From contig NZ_LNTU01000001.1 in the NCBI RefSeq assembly GCF_001558695.1, positions 124,001 through 188,000 on the forward strand: a stretch of DNA of 64,000 nucleotides. Reading direction: 5' to 3'. Position 1 is the first letter of the stretch. Each line of letters opens with the position of its first letter. Source of the stretch: Paramesorhizobium deserti. Lineage in GTDB: Bacteria; Pseudomonadota; Alphaproteobacteria; Rhizobiales; Rhizobiaceae. The notes beneath the pieces are model-generated. The model was not told the origin of the DNA. It was given only the letters and a program-made list of their open reading frames with translations, and ran no database searches. The position numbers and the translations under genes were made by a program. Shown in pieces: positions 1 through 9,153 of the stretch.

Positions 1-561
1 ATGACCAATTTCATGGACGGGCTCGATCTGATGACCGTCACGGGAATCGGCATTCCGCTCGTGGCGGCGGCGCTCTTCGCCCTTCTCGGCATGACCGCTC
101 CGCAGAGCGGCTTGATCGCGGCGGCGACAGGCGGCGCCCTTCTCGGCTTCGCCTTCTTCAACACGCCGCCCGCCCGGATATTTCTCGGCGATTCCGGCAG
201 CCTGCCGCTCGGCCTTCTCTCGGGCGTCGTGTTCCTGATGGTGGCGCGGGAGGCGGCGCTTCTCGCCGGTTTGCTCTTGCCGCTCTATTATCTATTGGAG
301 ACAGGCTCGACGCTGGTGATGCGGCTTCTTGCCGGCGAAAACGTTCTCGCCGCCCATTCGAAACACGGCTATCAGATCGCCAGACGGAGCGGCTGGCCGG
401 TCCTCGGCATCATAGGCCGTGTTGCGGCGATCAACATCCTGCTGGCCATATGCGCGGCGAGCGTGGCGGGTATTGCCAGCCCGGCAGAGACGGCCGTCTT
501 CACCGTCACGGGTTTCGCCGCGACGGTGGCGCTGCTCTTGCGCTTCCGCGGCATTCTGTAA
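1..561 (+). CDS. WecA/WbpL-type sugar-phosphate transferase, C-terminal part
   Basis: Glycosyltransferase family 4 of the MraY/WecA superfamily. It moves a sugar-1-phosphate from a UDP-sugar to undecaprenyl phosphate in the inner membrane, the first step of O-antigen or capsule synthesis. Visible motifs are NFMDG at residues 3-7, the catalytic loop NTPPARIFLGDSGS at 54-67 and HSKHGYQ near 119-125, separated by hydrophobic segments. Relatives are about 330-350 residues and NFMDG normally lies mid-protein, so the first 150 or so residues are upstream of the window and the ATG at base 1 is internal. It converges on the dehydratase gene 12 bp away; this matches the WbpL/WbpM partnership. The sugar substrate cannot be read from sequence. 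Confidence 0.85.
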   Translation: MTNFMDGLDLMTVTGIGIPLVAAALFALLGMTAPQSGLIAAATGGALLGFAFFNTPPARIFLGDSGSLPLGLLSGVVFLMVAREAALLAGLLLPLYYLLETGSTLVMRLLAGENVLAAHSKHGYQIARRSGWPVLGIIGRVAAINILLAICAASVAGIASPAETAVFTVTGFAATVALLLRFRGIL

Positions 562-573
562 AGCGGCTATCGG

Positions 574-2499
574 TTAGGCGGACAGTTTGCGCGGCTCGCT
601 TGCCGCCTCGATCAGGCCGAAGAGAATGCGCCGCGTGCGCTCCTCGTCGCGCGCATTGACGGCGATGCGCAATCTTTCGAGCTCGGCCGGCAGGTCGGGG
701 ACGGTGAGGCCGCCATGGCGCGCCCGCATGATCTTGGGATGTTTCGTGACTTCCGCGCTCGAGGGATCGTAGAAGAGCTCCTCGTACAATTTTTCCCCGC
801 CGCGAATGCCGACGATCTCGATCGCGATGTCGCCATCGGGGTTCTGCTCGTTGCGGACCGTCAGCCCGGCAAGCAGGATCATGTTTTCGGCAAGATCGCG
901 GATCTTCACGGGCTCGCCCATTTCCAGAAGAACCGTATCGCCGCTCTCCGACACGGCGCCCGACTGGATGATCAGTTCGGATGCTTCCCGGATCGACATG
1001 AAATAGCGCGTCATGTCCGCATGGGTGAGCGTGACGGGACCGCCGCGGGCGATCTGCTCCTGAAAAAGCGGGACGACCGAGCCGTTCGAGCCCAGGACAT
1101 TGCCGAAGCGCACCGAAGAAAAGGACTGGCTTTTGCCGCCCGCCCTAGCGATGCCGCTATAATATTGCAGGATGAACTCGGCCCAGCGCTTGGTGGCGCC
1201 CATGACATTGGTCGGCCGGACCGCCTTGTCGGACGAGATCAGCACCATGCGCTCGATCTGCGTCGCCAGGACGGCGGCGGCGACAGCCGCGGTGCCGAAG
1301 ACATTGTTGCGGATACCTTCGAACGGGTTGGCCTCCACGAGGGGTACGTGCTTGTAGGCTGCGCAATGATAGACGGTATCGACGCCATATTTGCGGATGG
1401 TGCGCTCGACGAGTTCCTGGTCGAGGACGGATCCGAGGACCGGCACGATTTCGCAACCCGCCGCCTCGTCGCGAAGCTTGCGGTCGATCTGATAGAGCGC
1501 GAACTCGCTCATTTCAAAGAGAACGATGCGCGCAGGCGACCAGTGGGCAACCGTGCGGCAGAGCTGGCTGCCGATCGACCCTCCGGCGCCGGTCACCATG
1601 ATGACCTTGCCCTCCACCATGCCGCGCAGGAGCGAGGCATCGGGCGGAACGGGCGACCGGCCGAGCAGGTCATCGATCTCGATATTGCGCAGGGCGCTCA
1701 CCAGATATTTGCCGCGCGTCAGATCGGCGATCGGCGGCAGAATACGGGTATTGACCGGCAGCTTGCTGAGCTGCGCGATGAGCTGGCGGCGCTGCGCGCC
1801 GTCGAGCGTGGGATCGCAGACGACGACTTCGGTGATGCCATGGTTTTCGATCAGCCTCTGGATCTGCTCGGGCGGATAAACGCGCAAGCCCACAATATCC
1901 ATGCCGTAGAGCGCCGGATCCTTGTCGACAAAACCGAGCACGAATGTATCGCTGTGGCTGCGCAGGGCCGTCGCCAGCTGCCGGCCGGCCTCGCCCGCCC
2001 CCACGATGAGGGCGGAATGGCTATAGGTCCTGCCGCTCTGGCCGAGCCTCAGCAGCCATTTCGCGCCGAAGCGGCTCGAGGCGATGAGGATCGTGCTTAA
2101 CAGCCAATAGAGCGGCGGCACCGATCGGGGCACGCCCTCCCCGCCCGTCATCTCGGTGAGAAAGACGAGCATGACCCAGAACAGCGAGGCGATCGCCGTC
2201 GCCTGGAAAATCGGCCAGATGGCCCGCTCCGGCAGATAACGGATGATGGCCCGATAAAGTCCGAACCGCAGAAAAACCGGAATAGCGAGCACGGGGGCCG
2301 CCAGCATCAGAAGGCATTGCGCGCCGTTCGGCGTGAAAACGAAACCGAGCCGCAGGACATAAGCGAGATAGGCGCTCAGAAGCAGGATGACGAAATCGGC
2401 GGCAGCCAAAATCAGTTGCTTGGAAACCCGCGGAAGCAGCGAGAGTTTCCCACAGATACGATCGAATTTCATGCTCGCCGCAGGTTCCGTTTTTGGCAC
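574..2499 (-). CDS. WbpM/PglF/CapD-type nucleotide-sugar 4,6-dehydratase, membrane-anchored
   Basis: 641 residues. About four membrane segments lie between residues 28 and 145, then a first Rossmann motif GAGEAG (167-172) and a second, catalytic NAD-binding motif GAGGSIG (304-310). The catalytic region reads SSDKAV (422-427) and MGATK (433-437), so Met replaces the usual Tyr of short-chain dehydrogenases; that Ser-Met-Lys triad is known for the WbpM/PglF class. The likely reaction is UDP-GlcNAc 4,6-dehydration towards a bacillosamine-, QuiNAc- or FucNAc-type sugar for O-antigen, acting with the convergent transferase. The start taken is GTG at 2499, with GGTGA just upstream; an ATG at 2472 is possible. 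The upstream region has four GANTC sites. Confidence 0.88.
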   Translation of the reverse strand: MPKTEPAASMKFDRICGKLSLLPRVSKQLILAAADFVILLLSAYLAYVLRLGFVFTPNGAQCLLMLAAPVLAIPVFLRFGLYRAIIRYLPERAIWPIFQATAIASLFWVMLVFLTEMTGGEGVPRSVPPLYWLLSTILIASSRFGAKWLLRLGQSGRTYSHSALIVGAGEAGRQLATALRSHSDTFVLGFVDKDPALYGMDIVGLRVYPPEQIQRLIENHGITEVVVCDPTLDGAQRRQLIAQLSKLPVNTRILPPIADLTRGKYLVSALRNIEIDDLLGRSPVPPDASLLRGMVEGKVIMVTGAGGSIGSQLCRTVAHWSPARIVLFEMSEFALYQIDRKLRDEAAGCEIVPVLGSVLDQELVERTIRKYGVDTVYHCAAYKHVPLVEANPFEGIRNNVFGTAAVAAAVLATQIERMVLISSDKAVRPTNVMGATKRWAEFILQYYSGIARAGGKSQSFSSVRFGNVLGSNGSVVPLFQEQIARGGPVTLTHADMTRYFMSIREASELIIQSGAVSESGDTVLLEMGEPVKIRDLAENMILLAGLTVRNEQNPDGDIAIEIVGIRGGEKLYEELFYDPSSAEVTKHPKIMRARHGGLTVPDLPAELERLRIAVNARDEERTRRILFGLIEAASEPRKLSA

Positions 2500-2839
2500 G
2501 CTTCACCATATTCCCGTAGTGGATCTCAATGAGCCGATACAAGCCCCGATTCGACCCGCTGGAATCGCTGCCACCAGCATGTCGTTATAATGGATAAAAC
2601 GATCAAAGGTAACAATCTTCAGTTGAATCAATATCGTTCGCACGCATGAATCCCTCAAGAAGGATTTGCGGCTCAAATATGAATTGATGACGAAAACGGC
2701 ATAAGCGGGGCGGTTGTCCCCGTGATCCACAGGGCAATGCCACGATTGAGAACCATGAAAAGCGAGCAGGGCTATCGCATTGCACGATTTGCCCCGCCCG
2801 TCCGGACCGGTCGTCCCTTGCCGCCGTTCCGGATGTCAG
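2500..2839. other. 340-bp gap upstream of the dehydratase gene, with a GANTC cluster
   Basis: No convincing gene is seen. The gap must hold the dehydratase promoter (minus strand) and the end of the DUF2793 transcript. Four GANTC sites, the CcrM target, lie at 2548-2552, 2562-2566, 2625-2629 and 2648-2652, all within 105 bp and 50-150 bp upstream of the dehydratase start. A DnaA-box-like TGATCCACA (one mismatch from TTATCCACA) lies near 2720. No clear intrinsic terminator or sigma-70 promoter was recognised. Confidence 0.5.
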
Positions 2840-4186
2840 TCAGACATAGATGCCGACCAGGCGACACAGTCTCGTGGCGGCAAGCGCTGTCGCGGTTCCC
2901 GTGATACCCTCCGCGACAAAAAGCAGGTTGGAGTTCGAGATCGGCGATTTTTCAGTGGTGAAGACGCTCAACATTGCGGTCTGCAGGGATCCGTCGGTGT
3001 TGCTCGCGGAACCGAAGGCCGTTCCGGTTGCGCCGCTACCGGAATAGTTCATGCGGGCCGGGCCACCCACGCCCGTAACATTATTCGCGAAGAGCAGGCC
3101 GCGCTGGCGCCATACCTTGCCGTAATTGTTATACATATAATTGCTGATATCGAGGGCGATCAGTTGCAGAACATTGGTGCCGGTCGGGTTTGGATCGCCA
3201 AGCCGGATCGTCTCGCCCGCGCTCCAGCTTGCGATATCCGCCGCGTTCGCCACATTGATCTGGTTGGCCGCATTGTTCCAGTTGACCCAGGCCGACTGGG
3301 CCGGCGACTTGCTGATATTCCAGATGCGGACCATGCTCACATTGCGCATGTCGGCTGAGAATATCCCCTCGGCATGGTTACCCCTCAGGAAGATGACGGA
3401 ACCATTTACCGTGGCAATGGTGTAGGTCCGTGGCGTGCCGGAAGGGGTATCCACATTGATACGCCAGATATCCTTGACCACGGCGGGGATCAGGGATGTC
3501 GTAAGCTGGCCGGAGTTGGGGTCACGAATACCGGAAGGAAATTTCGCCGTCCCGTCATCCTTGTCCACCGCGATGCCGTCGAAAAAGGTGGCGCCGTCCG
3601 GGCTCACCTTCACCTTCCAGTCGTCGTCGCCGAACAGCCCCGAGAGCGCGCGGGTCGACCAGCCGGTCTGAAAGACGAGACCGGCATCCCTTCCCGCGGC
3701 CGCCTTGTTGAGCGTGGCGTGTATATCACCGCTGCCCGGCGTCACGTCGTCATGGCTGAAGAGCACGGCATCCGATTTGACCGCCAGGCGGTTCTTCTCG
3801 TCGGCGGCGGTGTTGACGCCGATCTTGTCAGCCGCCCCGGCGGCACCGGTGGAAAGAGGAACCCACTCCATCCCGTCAAAAACCGCCAGAAAATTATCGG
3901 CAAGGATGAAGGCGACCCAGCCCGGCAAGGGCGTGTAAAAGGCCCAGCCGCCATCCCGGAAAACCGCGATCTCACGCGGATGGCCGCTCCAGGCCTCTTG
4001 CGGCTGACTTCCGACGATGTGGCGCTCGCCCTCCAGAGGATCATCAGGGGGCACCGTCGCATCGCGCCCGACGACGCTCAGCTGCACCAGCGCATCCAGC
4101 GCCCGCAGCGCCTCGTTATGGGTCACATGCTTCTGCGCCTGGCTGGGCAGGATATAGGGGAGTTTCAGATTGGCGGTGGTTTCCAA
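2840..4186 (-). CDS. DUF2793 domain protein
   Basis: 448 residues. The N-terminal 120 or so residues carry the DUF2793 pattern: LPYILPSQAQKHVTHNEAL near the start, followed by aromatic-rich stretches around WAFYTPLPGWVAF. This family occurs in alphaproteobacteria, often among phage-tail-like or prophage genes, where it resembles a tail or surface appendage component; its function is not known. The remaining three quarters is Gly/Thr/Asn-rich and beta-strand-like, and I do not recognise it. No signal peptide is visible. The start is TTG, supported by AGAAGGA eight bases upstream. It lies 75 bp downstream of hiuH on the same strand and may be read through from the purine genes, but no functional link is evident. 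No other phage genes are nearby. Confidence 0.75.
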   Translation of the reverse strand: METTANLKLPYILPSQAQKHVTHNEALRALDALVQLSVVGRDATVPPDDPLEGERHIVGSQPQEAWSGHPREIAVFRDGGWAFYTPLPGWVAFILADNFLAVFDGMEWVPLSTGAAGAADKIGVNTAADEKNRLAVKSDAVLFSHDDVTPGSGDIHATLNKAAAGRDAGLVFQTGWSTRALSGLFGDDDWKVKVSPDGATFFDGIAVDKDDGTAKFPSGIRDPNSGQLTTSLIPAVVKDIWRINVDTPSGTPRTYTIATVNGSVIFLRGNHAEGIFSADMRNVSMVRIWNISKSPAQSAWVNWNNAANQINVANAADIASWSAGETIRLGDPNPTGTNVLQLIALDISNYMYNNYGKVWRQRGLLFANNVTGVGGPARMNYSGSGATGTAFGSASNTDGSLQTAMLSVFTTEKSPISNSNLLFVAEGITGTATALAATRLCRLVGIYV

Positions 4187-4261
4187 GGGGCGGATCCTTC
4201 TCGTTCGTTCCGCCCGGAATCTTAGGAGAAGACGCGAAGTGTGGGATAAGTGCGGACTACG

Positions 4262-4618
4262 TCAGCTCCCCCTGTAGGTCGAATAAGACCAGGCGCTGAC
4301 CAGAAGCGGCACGTGGTAATTGCCGTCGGCGTCGGCGATGGCGAAGCGGATCGGGACGAGATCGAGAAATGGCGGATCGGAAAGCTCCGCCCCCTGGCCG
4401 GAGAAATATTCGGCGCAATGGAATTGCAACTCATATTGCCCGGCTTCCATTTCCCCATCGGCCAGCAGCGGCTCATCGGTGCGCCCGTCGAGATTGGTGA
4501 CGGCGCGCTTGACGAGTTCCGTCTTGCCGCCACCGCGAACGCGGTAGAGCTCCAGCCGCATGGCCGCCGCCGGACGCCCATTGGCCGTATCGAGCACATG
4601 TGTGGAAAGCTTTCCCAT
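4262..4618 (-). CDS. hiuH: 5-hydroxyisourate hydrolase (transthyretin-related)
   Basis: 118 residues. It hydrolyses 5-hydroxyisourate, the product of urate oxidase, to OHCU (2-oxo-4-hydroxy-4-carboxy-5-ureidoimidazoline). The N-terminal [14 protein letters not shown] and the C-terminal YRGS tetrapeptide are the two family signatures; the YRGS end lines the active site and separates these enzymes from vertebrate transthyretin. The ATG at 4618 was chosen because the protein then begins right before the signature and a purine-rich GGGGAGAGGGA precedes it; a TTG 15 bases further upstream overlaps the uraD stop. It lies directly downstream of uraD, which takes its product. Cytoplasmic, tetrameric in relatives. 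Confidence 0.93.
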   Translation of the reverse strand: MGKLSTHVLDTANGRPAAAMRLELYRVRGGGKTELVKRAVTNLDGRTDEPLLADGEMEAGQYELQFHCAEYFSGQGAELSDPPFLDLVPIRFAIADADGNYHVPLLVSAWSYSTYRGS

Positions 4619-4629
4619 TCCCTCTCCCC

Positions 4630-5148
4630 TCAAGAGATCAGATCGTCGAGGCGCAGGCGCGCTATCCGGGCAATCTGGCGCAATGCTTCGCCGATTTCGG
4701 CTTCTTCGGAGTTATCAAGCCGGGAGCGGAAAGATGCAAGGATGGAACGCGCATCGTGGGCGCGGCCATCGAAACCGCGAACGGCGAGAATGAAGGGAAA
4801 GCCGAAGCGCGCCTTATAGGCATCGTTCAGCTGGTGGAACGTCTCGAATTCGGCATCGGACCGGCGGTCAAGCCCCGCGCCTTTCTGCTCACGGGTCGAT
4901 TCCGCGGTGAGCGCGCCCGCCCGCGCGGCCTTGCCCGCGAGATCGGGATGAGCGCGGATGAGGGCAAGCTGCTTCTCAAGGCCCGCCGCGCTGACCGCCT
5001 CCACCATCGCACCGTGCAGCACCTCGACGCCTGGAAAAGGGCGATTGCCGGCAACCGCCTCCGCAACCCAGGGGGAATGCTCGAAAATGCCGCCGAGTAC
5101 CGCGACAAAGGTCTCGCGCGGGGCCTCGTTCAATTCATCAAGCGTCAT
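4630..5148 (-). CDS. uraD: OHCU decarboxylase
   Basis: 172 residues, the usual size. It decarboxylates OHCU to S-allantoin, the step after HiuH. Family features visible are the [27 protein letters not shown]-type N-terminus (split here: [10 protein letters not shown] then FEHSPWVAE), [13 protein letters not shown] with the catalytic His region at about 65-75, and [12 protein letters not shown] near 115-125. The ATG lies inside the last codons of xdhB (11-bp overlap), so translation is probably coupled, and hiuH follows 11 bp after its stop. Together the two downstream genes make the chemically unstable product of urate oxidation into the right allantoin stereoisomer. Confidence 0.93.
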   Translation of the reverse strand: MTLDELNEAPRETFVAVLGGIFEHSPWVAEAVAGNRPFPGVEVLHGAMVEAVSAAGLEKQLALIRAHPDLAGKAARAGALTAESTREQKGAGLDRRSDAEFETFHQLNDAYKARFGFPFILAVRGFDGRAHDARSILASFRSRLDNSEEAEIGEALRQIARIARLRLDDLIS

Positions 5149-7480
5149 GATCTGATATCTTCAGTTTGGTGATGGCGCGCAGCACATTCTCCGGCGTGGC
5201 CGGCGCATCGAGTTCCGGCGACACCCCCTTGCCGGCGATAGAGGCAATGGCGTCGCGGATCGCAAGCCATACCGAGACGCCCAGCATCAGCGGCGGCTCG
5301 CCGATCGCCTTGGAACGGAAGATCGTCTCCTCGCGGTTCGGCTGATCATCGAGAATGCGGACATTGAACTGCGGCGGCACATCGCGCGATCCGGGTATCT
5401 TGTAGGTCGACGGGCCGACCGTCCTGAGCCTGCCCTTTCCATCCCACCAGAGCTCCTCGCAGGTGAGCCAGCCCATGCCTTGCACGAAAGCGCCTTCGAT
5501 CTGGCCGAGATCGATGGCCGGATTGAGCGGCGAGCCCACATCCTGCAATATATCGGCGCGCAGGCAGCGCGTCTCGCCGGTGAGCGTATCGACCGCGACC
5601 TCAGCCACCGCCGCGCCATAGGTGAAATAGAAGAAGGGCCGGCCCTTCATCGTCTTGCCGTCCCAATGGATCTTCGGCGTGGCGTAATGGGCGGCTTCGG
5701 AAAGCTGCACGCGCTTCGCCCAGGCCATCTTCGCCAGTTCGCCGAAGGAAATGGATTCATTGCCCGCATGGACGCGGCCCTCGCGGAAGACGATCTGCTC
5801 CTCCTCGACATCGAAATGCTCCGCGGCCACCTGCGCCATCCGCGCCTTGATGGCGCTTGCCGCCCTGAAGGCGGCCATGCCGTTGAGGTCCGATCCCGTC
5901 GAGGCGGCGGTGGCGCTGGTGTTCGGCACCTTGCCGGTGGCGGTCGAGGAGATCTTCACCATGTCGAGATCGACCTGGAAGACCTCGGCCACCACCTGCG
6001 CCACCTTGACGAAGAGGCCCTGCCCCATCTCGGTGCCGCCATGATTGAGGAAAATCGAGCCATCGAGATAGACATGGACCAGCGCGCCGGCCTGATTGAG
6101 CGAGGTGAGATTGAATGAAATGCCGAACTTGACCGGCATCATGGCCAGCCCGCGCCGGATGACCGGCGAAGCGGCATTATGCTCATCGATCTCCCGGCGG
6201 CGCTCCTGCCAGAAGGCGGAGGCGAGCACGGCGTCCGTCACCTCGATGAGCCGGTTATCCTCGACCTTCTGGCCATAGGGCGTCATGTCGCCGGTCTCAT
6301 CGCCATAATAGTTGATGCGACGCACCTCGTTCGGATCGCGGCCGAGCTGGCACGCGATGGCATCGACAATCGCCTCGATGGTGAGGATGCCCTGCGGCCC
6401 GCCGAAGCCGCGGAAGGCGGTGTTGGAGACCGTATTGGTCTTGCAGGCATGGCCGACGAAACGGGCATTGGGGATGAAATAGGAATTGTCGGTGTGGGTG
6501 AGCGTGCGGGTGATGACCGCGCCCGTCAGATCCGGCAAATTTCCCGCCCGCGCCAGATATTCCACCTCGAGGCCGAGAATGCGGCCCTGATCATCCGTTC
6601 CCGCTTTCCACATGGCCACGTAATCGTGGCGCTTGCCGGTTCCGGCCATGTCGTCACGGCGCTTCAGCCGGAGCTTGCAGGGCCGGCCGGTCTTGGCGGC
6701 GACAAGTGCGGCAGCGCCGGCGATGATCGTCGCTTGGCTCTCCTTGCCGCCGAAGCCGCCGCCCATGCGCCGCACCTGGCATTCCACGGCATTGGCATGA
6801 AGCCCAAGGAGACGCGCCACATGGTGCTGCACCTCGGTCGGGTGCTGGGTTGAGGAATGAACCAGCATGTCGCCGCCCTCGCCCGGAATGGCGTAGGCGA
6901 TATGGGTTTCGAGATAGAAATGATCCTGTCCGCCCATGCGAAGCTTGCCGGAGAAGACATGGCGAGCACCGGCAATCGCGCCCGCCGCATCGCCTTCGCT
7001 GACGGTCTGCGACGGCAGGACATAACTTTTCGCGCCGTGCGCCTCCTCGACATCGAGGACGGGCGGAAGCTCCTCTATGTCGAGCTTGACCAGCCGGGCC
7101 GCGCGGTAGGCGGTCTCGAAATCTTCAGCGGCGACGACGGCGATCACTCGTCCTTCATGATCGATGAGTTCCTCGGCAAAAAGCGGCTCGCCCGGAATGA
7201 CCGGGCCGACGTCATTCACCCCCGGCACATCCCCGGCCGACCAGACGCCGGCGACGCTCGGTAGCGCCAGCGCGGCGCTCGCATCGATGCCCTTCAATCT
7301 GCCGTGAGCAACAGGCGACAGCACGAAGGCGGCATGCAGCGTGCCTGGCAGCTCCGGCATATCATCGATATAGACAGCCTCGCCCGCGACATGGCGCGCG
7401 GCGGAATCATGCGCGATGCCGTGCCCGACGATGCTGCGCTGGACGGTCTTGGCCTCAGGGGTTGGAACATCGATGTTCAT
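5138..7480 (-). CDS. xdhB: xanthine dehydrogenase, molybdopterin-binding subunit
   Basis: 780 residues. Large subunit of the two-subunit bacterial xanthine dehydrogenase, which oxidises hypoxanthine to xanthine and urate. Visible are MGGGFGGKES around residue 240, the substrate-pocket FRGFGGPQG near 355 and the catalytic-glutamate motif GEPPLMLGVS near 735. An N-terminal aldehyde oxidase a/b hammerhead domain precedes the molybdopterin domains. The ATG overlaps the xdhA stop by four bases (ATGA), so the subunits are probably translated together. XdhC, the chaperone that inserts sulfurated cofactor, usually follows xdhB but is absent here; uraD takes its place. Confidence 0.95.
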   Translation of the reverse strand: MNIDVPTPEAKTVQRSIVGHGIAHDSAARHVAGEAVYIDDMPELPGTLHAAFVLSPVAHGRLKGIDASAALALPSVAGVWSAGDVPGVNDVGPVIPGEPLFAEELIDHEGRVIAVVAAEDFETAYRAARLVKLDIEELPPVLDVEEAHGAKSYVLPSQTVSEGDAAGAIAGARHVFSGKLRMGGQDHFYLETHIAYAIPGEGGDMLVHSSTQHPTEVQHHVARLLGLHANAVECQVRRMGGGFGGKESQATIIAGAAALVAAKTGRPCKLRLKRRDDMAGTGKRHDYVAMWKAGTDDQGRILGLEVEYLARAGNLPDLTGAVITRTLTHTDNSYFIPNARFVGHACKTNTVSNTAFRGFGGPQGILTIEAIVDAIACQLGRDPNEVRRINYYGDETGDMTPYGQKVEDNRLIEVTDAVLASAFWQERRREIDEHNAASPVIRRGLAMMPVKFGISFNLTSLNQAGALVHVYLDGSIFLNHGGTEMGQGLFVKVAQVVAEVFQVDLDMVKISSTATGKVPNTSATAASTGSDLNGMAAFRAASAIKARMAQVAAEHFDVEEEQIVFREGRVHAGNESISFGELAKMAWAKRVQLSEAAHYATPKIHWDGKTMKGRPFFYFTYGAAVAEVAVDTLTGETRCLRADILQDVGSPLNPAIDLGQIEGAFVQGMGWLTCEELWWDGKGRLRTVGPSTYKIPGSRDVPPQFNVRILDDQPNREETIFRSKAIGEPPLMLGVSVWLAIRDAIASIAGKGVSPELDAPATPENVLRAITKLKISDHDA

Positions 7481-8892
7481 AGCGCCATCACCTCCACCAC
7501 CTCACCAGCCAGATCGCGGCGGAACCGCTCGGCGAGATTGGCCGCGACCTGGCTGCGATATTCCGCGCTGCCACGCCAGTCGCTCAGGGGCGAAAGGGCA
7601 TCGCGGATGGCGGCGGCGGAGGCGCGCGTGGTTTCCTCATTGATTGGTCTGCCGACGAGCGCGGCCTCGGCCTCCCGCACCCGCTTCGGAATGGCGGCCA
7701 TGCCGCCGAAGGCGATGCGGGCGGATCTAACGATGCCATCCTCGCGCACGACCGAGAATGCGCCGCAGACGGTCGAGATATCCTGGTCGTAGCGCTTGGA
7801 AATCTTGTAGACGCGGAAATCCTGCCCCGCGGCGGGCTTGGGGATGCGGAGCGACGCGATCACCTCGTCCGGTTTCAATTCGGTCTTGCGATAATCGAGG
7901 AAGAAATCCTCGAGCGGCATGGCCCGCGTGCCGTCCAGTGAAGCAAGCTCGATTTCCACGCCAAGGGCGATCAGCGCCGGCGGGCCATCGCCAATGGGGC
8001 TCGCCGTGCCGATATTGCCGCCGATCGTGCCCATGGAACGGATCTGCGTCGAGCCGAAACGGCGGATGAGGGTGGCGAAGGAGGGATAGAGCGGGGCGAC
8101 ATGCGCCAGCACCTCCTCCCACGTCACCGCTGCGCCGAAGCTCAAATGCGTCGGCGTCTCCCCGATATCGCGCAGTTCGCGGACATGGGCGGTGGAGATC
8201 ACCTCGCCCCAATCGCCGTGGAAATCGGCAAGCGCCACGCCGAGATCGGTGCCGCCGGCGAGCAACACGGCGCGAGGTTTTTCATGGCGAAGCTGCAGGA
8301 GGTCATCCAGCGTCCGGGGCTGGTGGAACATCGCGCCCGAGGCCGCAATCTGCTGCGCCGGCTCCACCTCCGCGAAGGCCGCGACGGCGGGGCCCGGTAT
8401 GGAAGCGCCGCCCTCGCCCATTACCTTGCGCGCCGCCTCGACAATCGGCCGATATCCCGTGCAGCGGCAGAGATTGCCGGCCAGCGCATCGTGGATGGCG
8501 TGATCGTCGGCTTGGCCACCACTTGCCGCCAATCCTGCAAGGGAAATCACGATGCCCGGCGTACAGAAGCCGCACTGCGAGGAGCCGTTCTCGGCCATCG
8601 CCGCCTGGATCGGGTGCAGCGTTTCGCCCTTCAACCCCTCGACCGTCACCAGCGCGCGGCCGTCGATCTGCCCCATGGTCATGATGCAGCTATTGGCGGC
8701 GTGATAGCGGATTTCGCCGTTCGAGACGTCACCCAGCAGCACCGAACAAGCGCCGCAGTCGCCCTCGGCGCAGCCTTCCTTGGTGCCGGTCAGCCGTGGC
8801 CCCAAGCGCAACCATTCGAGAACGGTGGTATCGGGGCGGACGGTGACATCCTGTTTTTGACCATTCAGAAAAAATCGGATCGAATTTGCCAT
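7477..8892 (-). CDS. xdhA: xanthine dehydrogenase, FeS/FAD subunit
   Basis: 471 residues. It carries electrons from the molybdenum site in XdhB to NAD. A plant-type [2Fe-2S] cluster is given by Cys 41, 46, 49 and 69 (CAEGDCGAC). A second cluster is given by Cys 107, 110, 142 and 144 (CGFC and CRC). An FAD domain follows with LLAGGTDLG and TIGGNIG, then a CO-dehydrogenase flavoprotein C-terminal domain. The reading frame stays open further upstream, but that part is only a translation of the R repeat at 9071-9107. The ATG at 8892, preceded by GGAAG nine bases away, gives the normal N-terminus (MANSIRFFLNG). Confidence 0.95.
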   Translation of the reverse strand: MANSIRFFLNGQKQDVTVRPDTTVLEWLRLGPRLTGTKEGCAEGDCGACSVLLGDVSNGEIRYHAANSCIMTMGQIDGRALVTVEGLKGETLHPIQAAMAENGSSQCGFCTPGIVISLAGLAASGGQADDHAIHDALAGNLCRCTGYRPIVEAARKVMGEGGASIPGPAVAAFAEVEPAQQIAASGAMFHQPRTLDDLLQLRHEKPRAVLLAGGTDLGVALADFHGDWGEVISTAHVRELRDIGETPTHLSFGAAVTWEEVLAHVAPLYPSFATLIRRFGSTQIRSMGTIGGNIGTASPIGDGPPALIALGVEIELASLDGTRAMPLEDFFLDYRKTELKPDEVIASLRIPKPAAGQDFRVYKISKRYDQDISTVCGAFSVVREDGIVRSARIAFGGMAAIPKRVREAEAALVGRPINEETTRASAAAIRDALSPLSDWRGSAEYRSQVAANLAERFRRDLAGEVVEVMAL

Positions 8893-8989
8893 GGAATTCA
8901 GCTTCCGACGGCGGGAGCGAGCCGTCAAGAGCGATGAGCGGAAAGACGGTATTTCGTCGGGTTCTCCGTCGTCCCGTCCACCCCCTATC

Positions 8990-9107
8990 TCGTCATCCCC
9001 GGGCTTGACCCGCGGCAACGTTCACGCACACTCGACCGCATCCAGCGAGGCATTACGTATCTGCCTTCTTGCCGTGGATCCTCGGGTCAAGCCCGAGGAT
9101 GACGAGG
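8990..9107. repeat. R-family inverted pair (REP-like), copy D
   Basis: Two REP-like hairpins face each other. The left one (8990-9016) is a decayed form with CCCGGG-CTTGA-CCCG. The right one (9071-9107) has the full stem CCTCGGG / CCCGAGG around a five-base loop. About 55 bp separate them. The pair sits in the 261-bp gap between allA and xdhA, so it divides the purine genes into two transcription groups or ends the allA transcript. Small open frames across it are artefacts of the repeat. Confidence 0.85.
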
Positions 9108-9153
9108 GAAAGGCACGACGAGAAGGCGGTGGGTTGAAATTAACCCCAATGAG

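Noticed and set aside
715-2100. 461-codon plus-strand open frame opposite the dehydratase gene
   Set aside because: It lies wholly antisense to a well-recognised gene, and its Ala/Arg/Gly/Asp-rich composition is the usual shadow of high-GC codon bias.
2840-4186. Prophage region around the DUF2793 gene
   Set aside because: No integrase, capsid, terminase or tail genes are nearby; neighbours are purine and polysaccharide genes.
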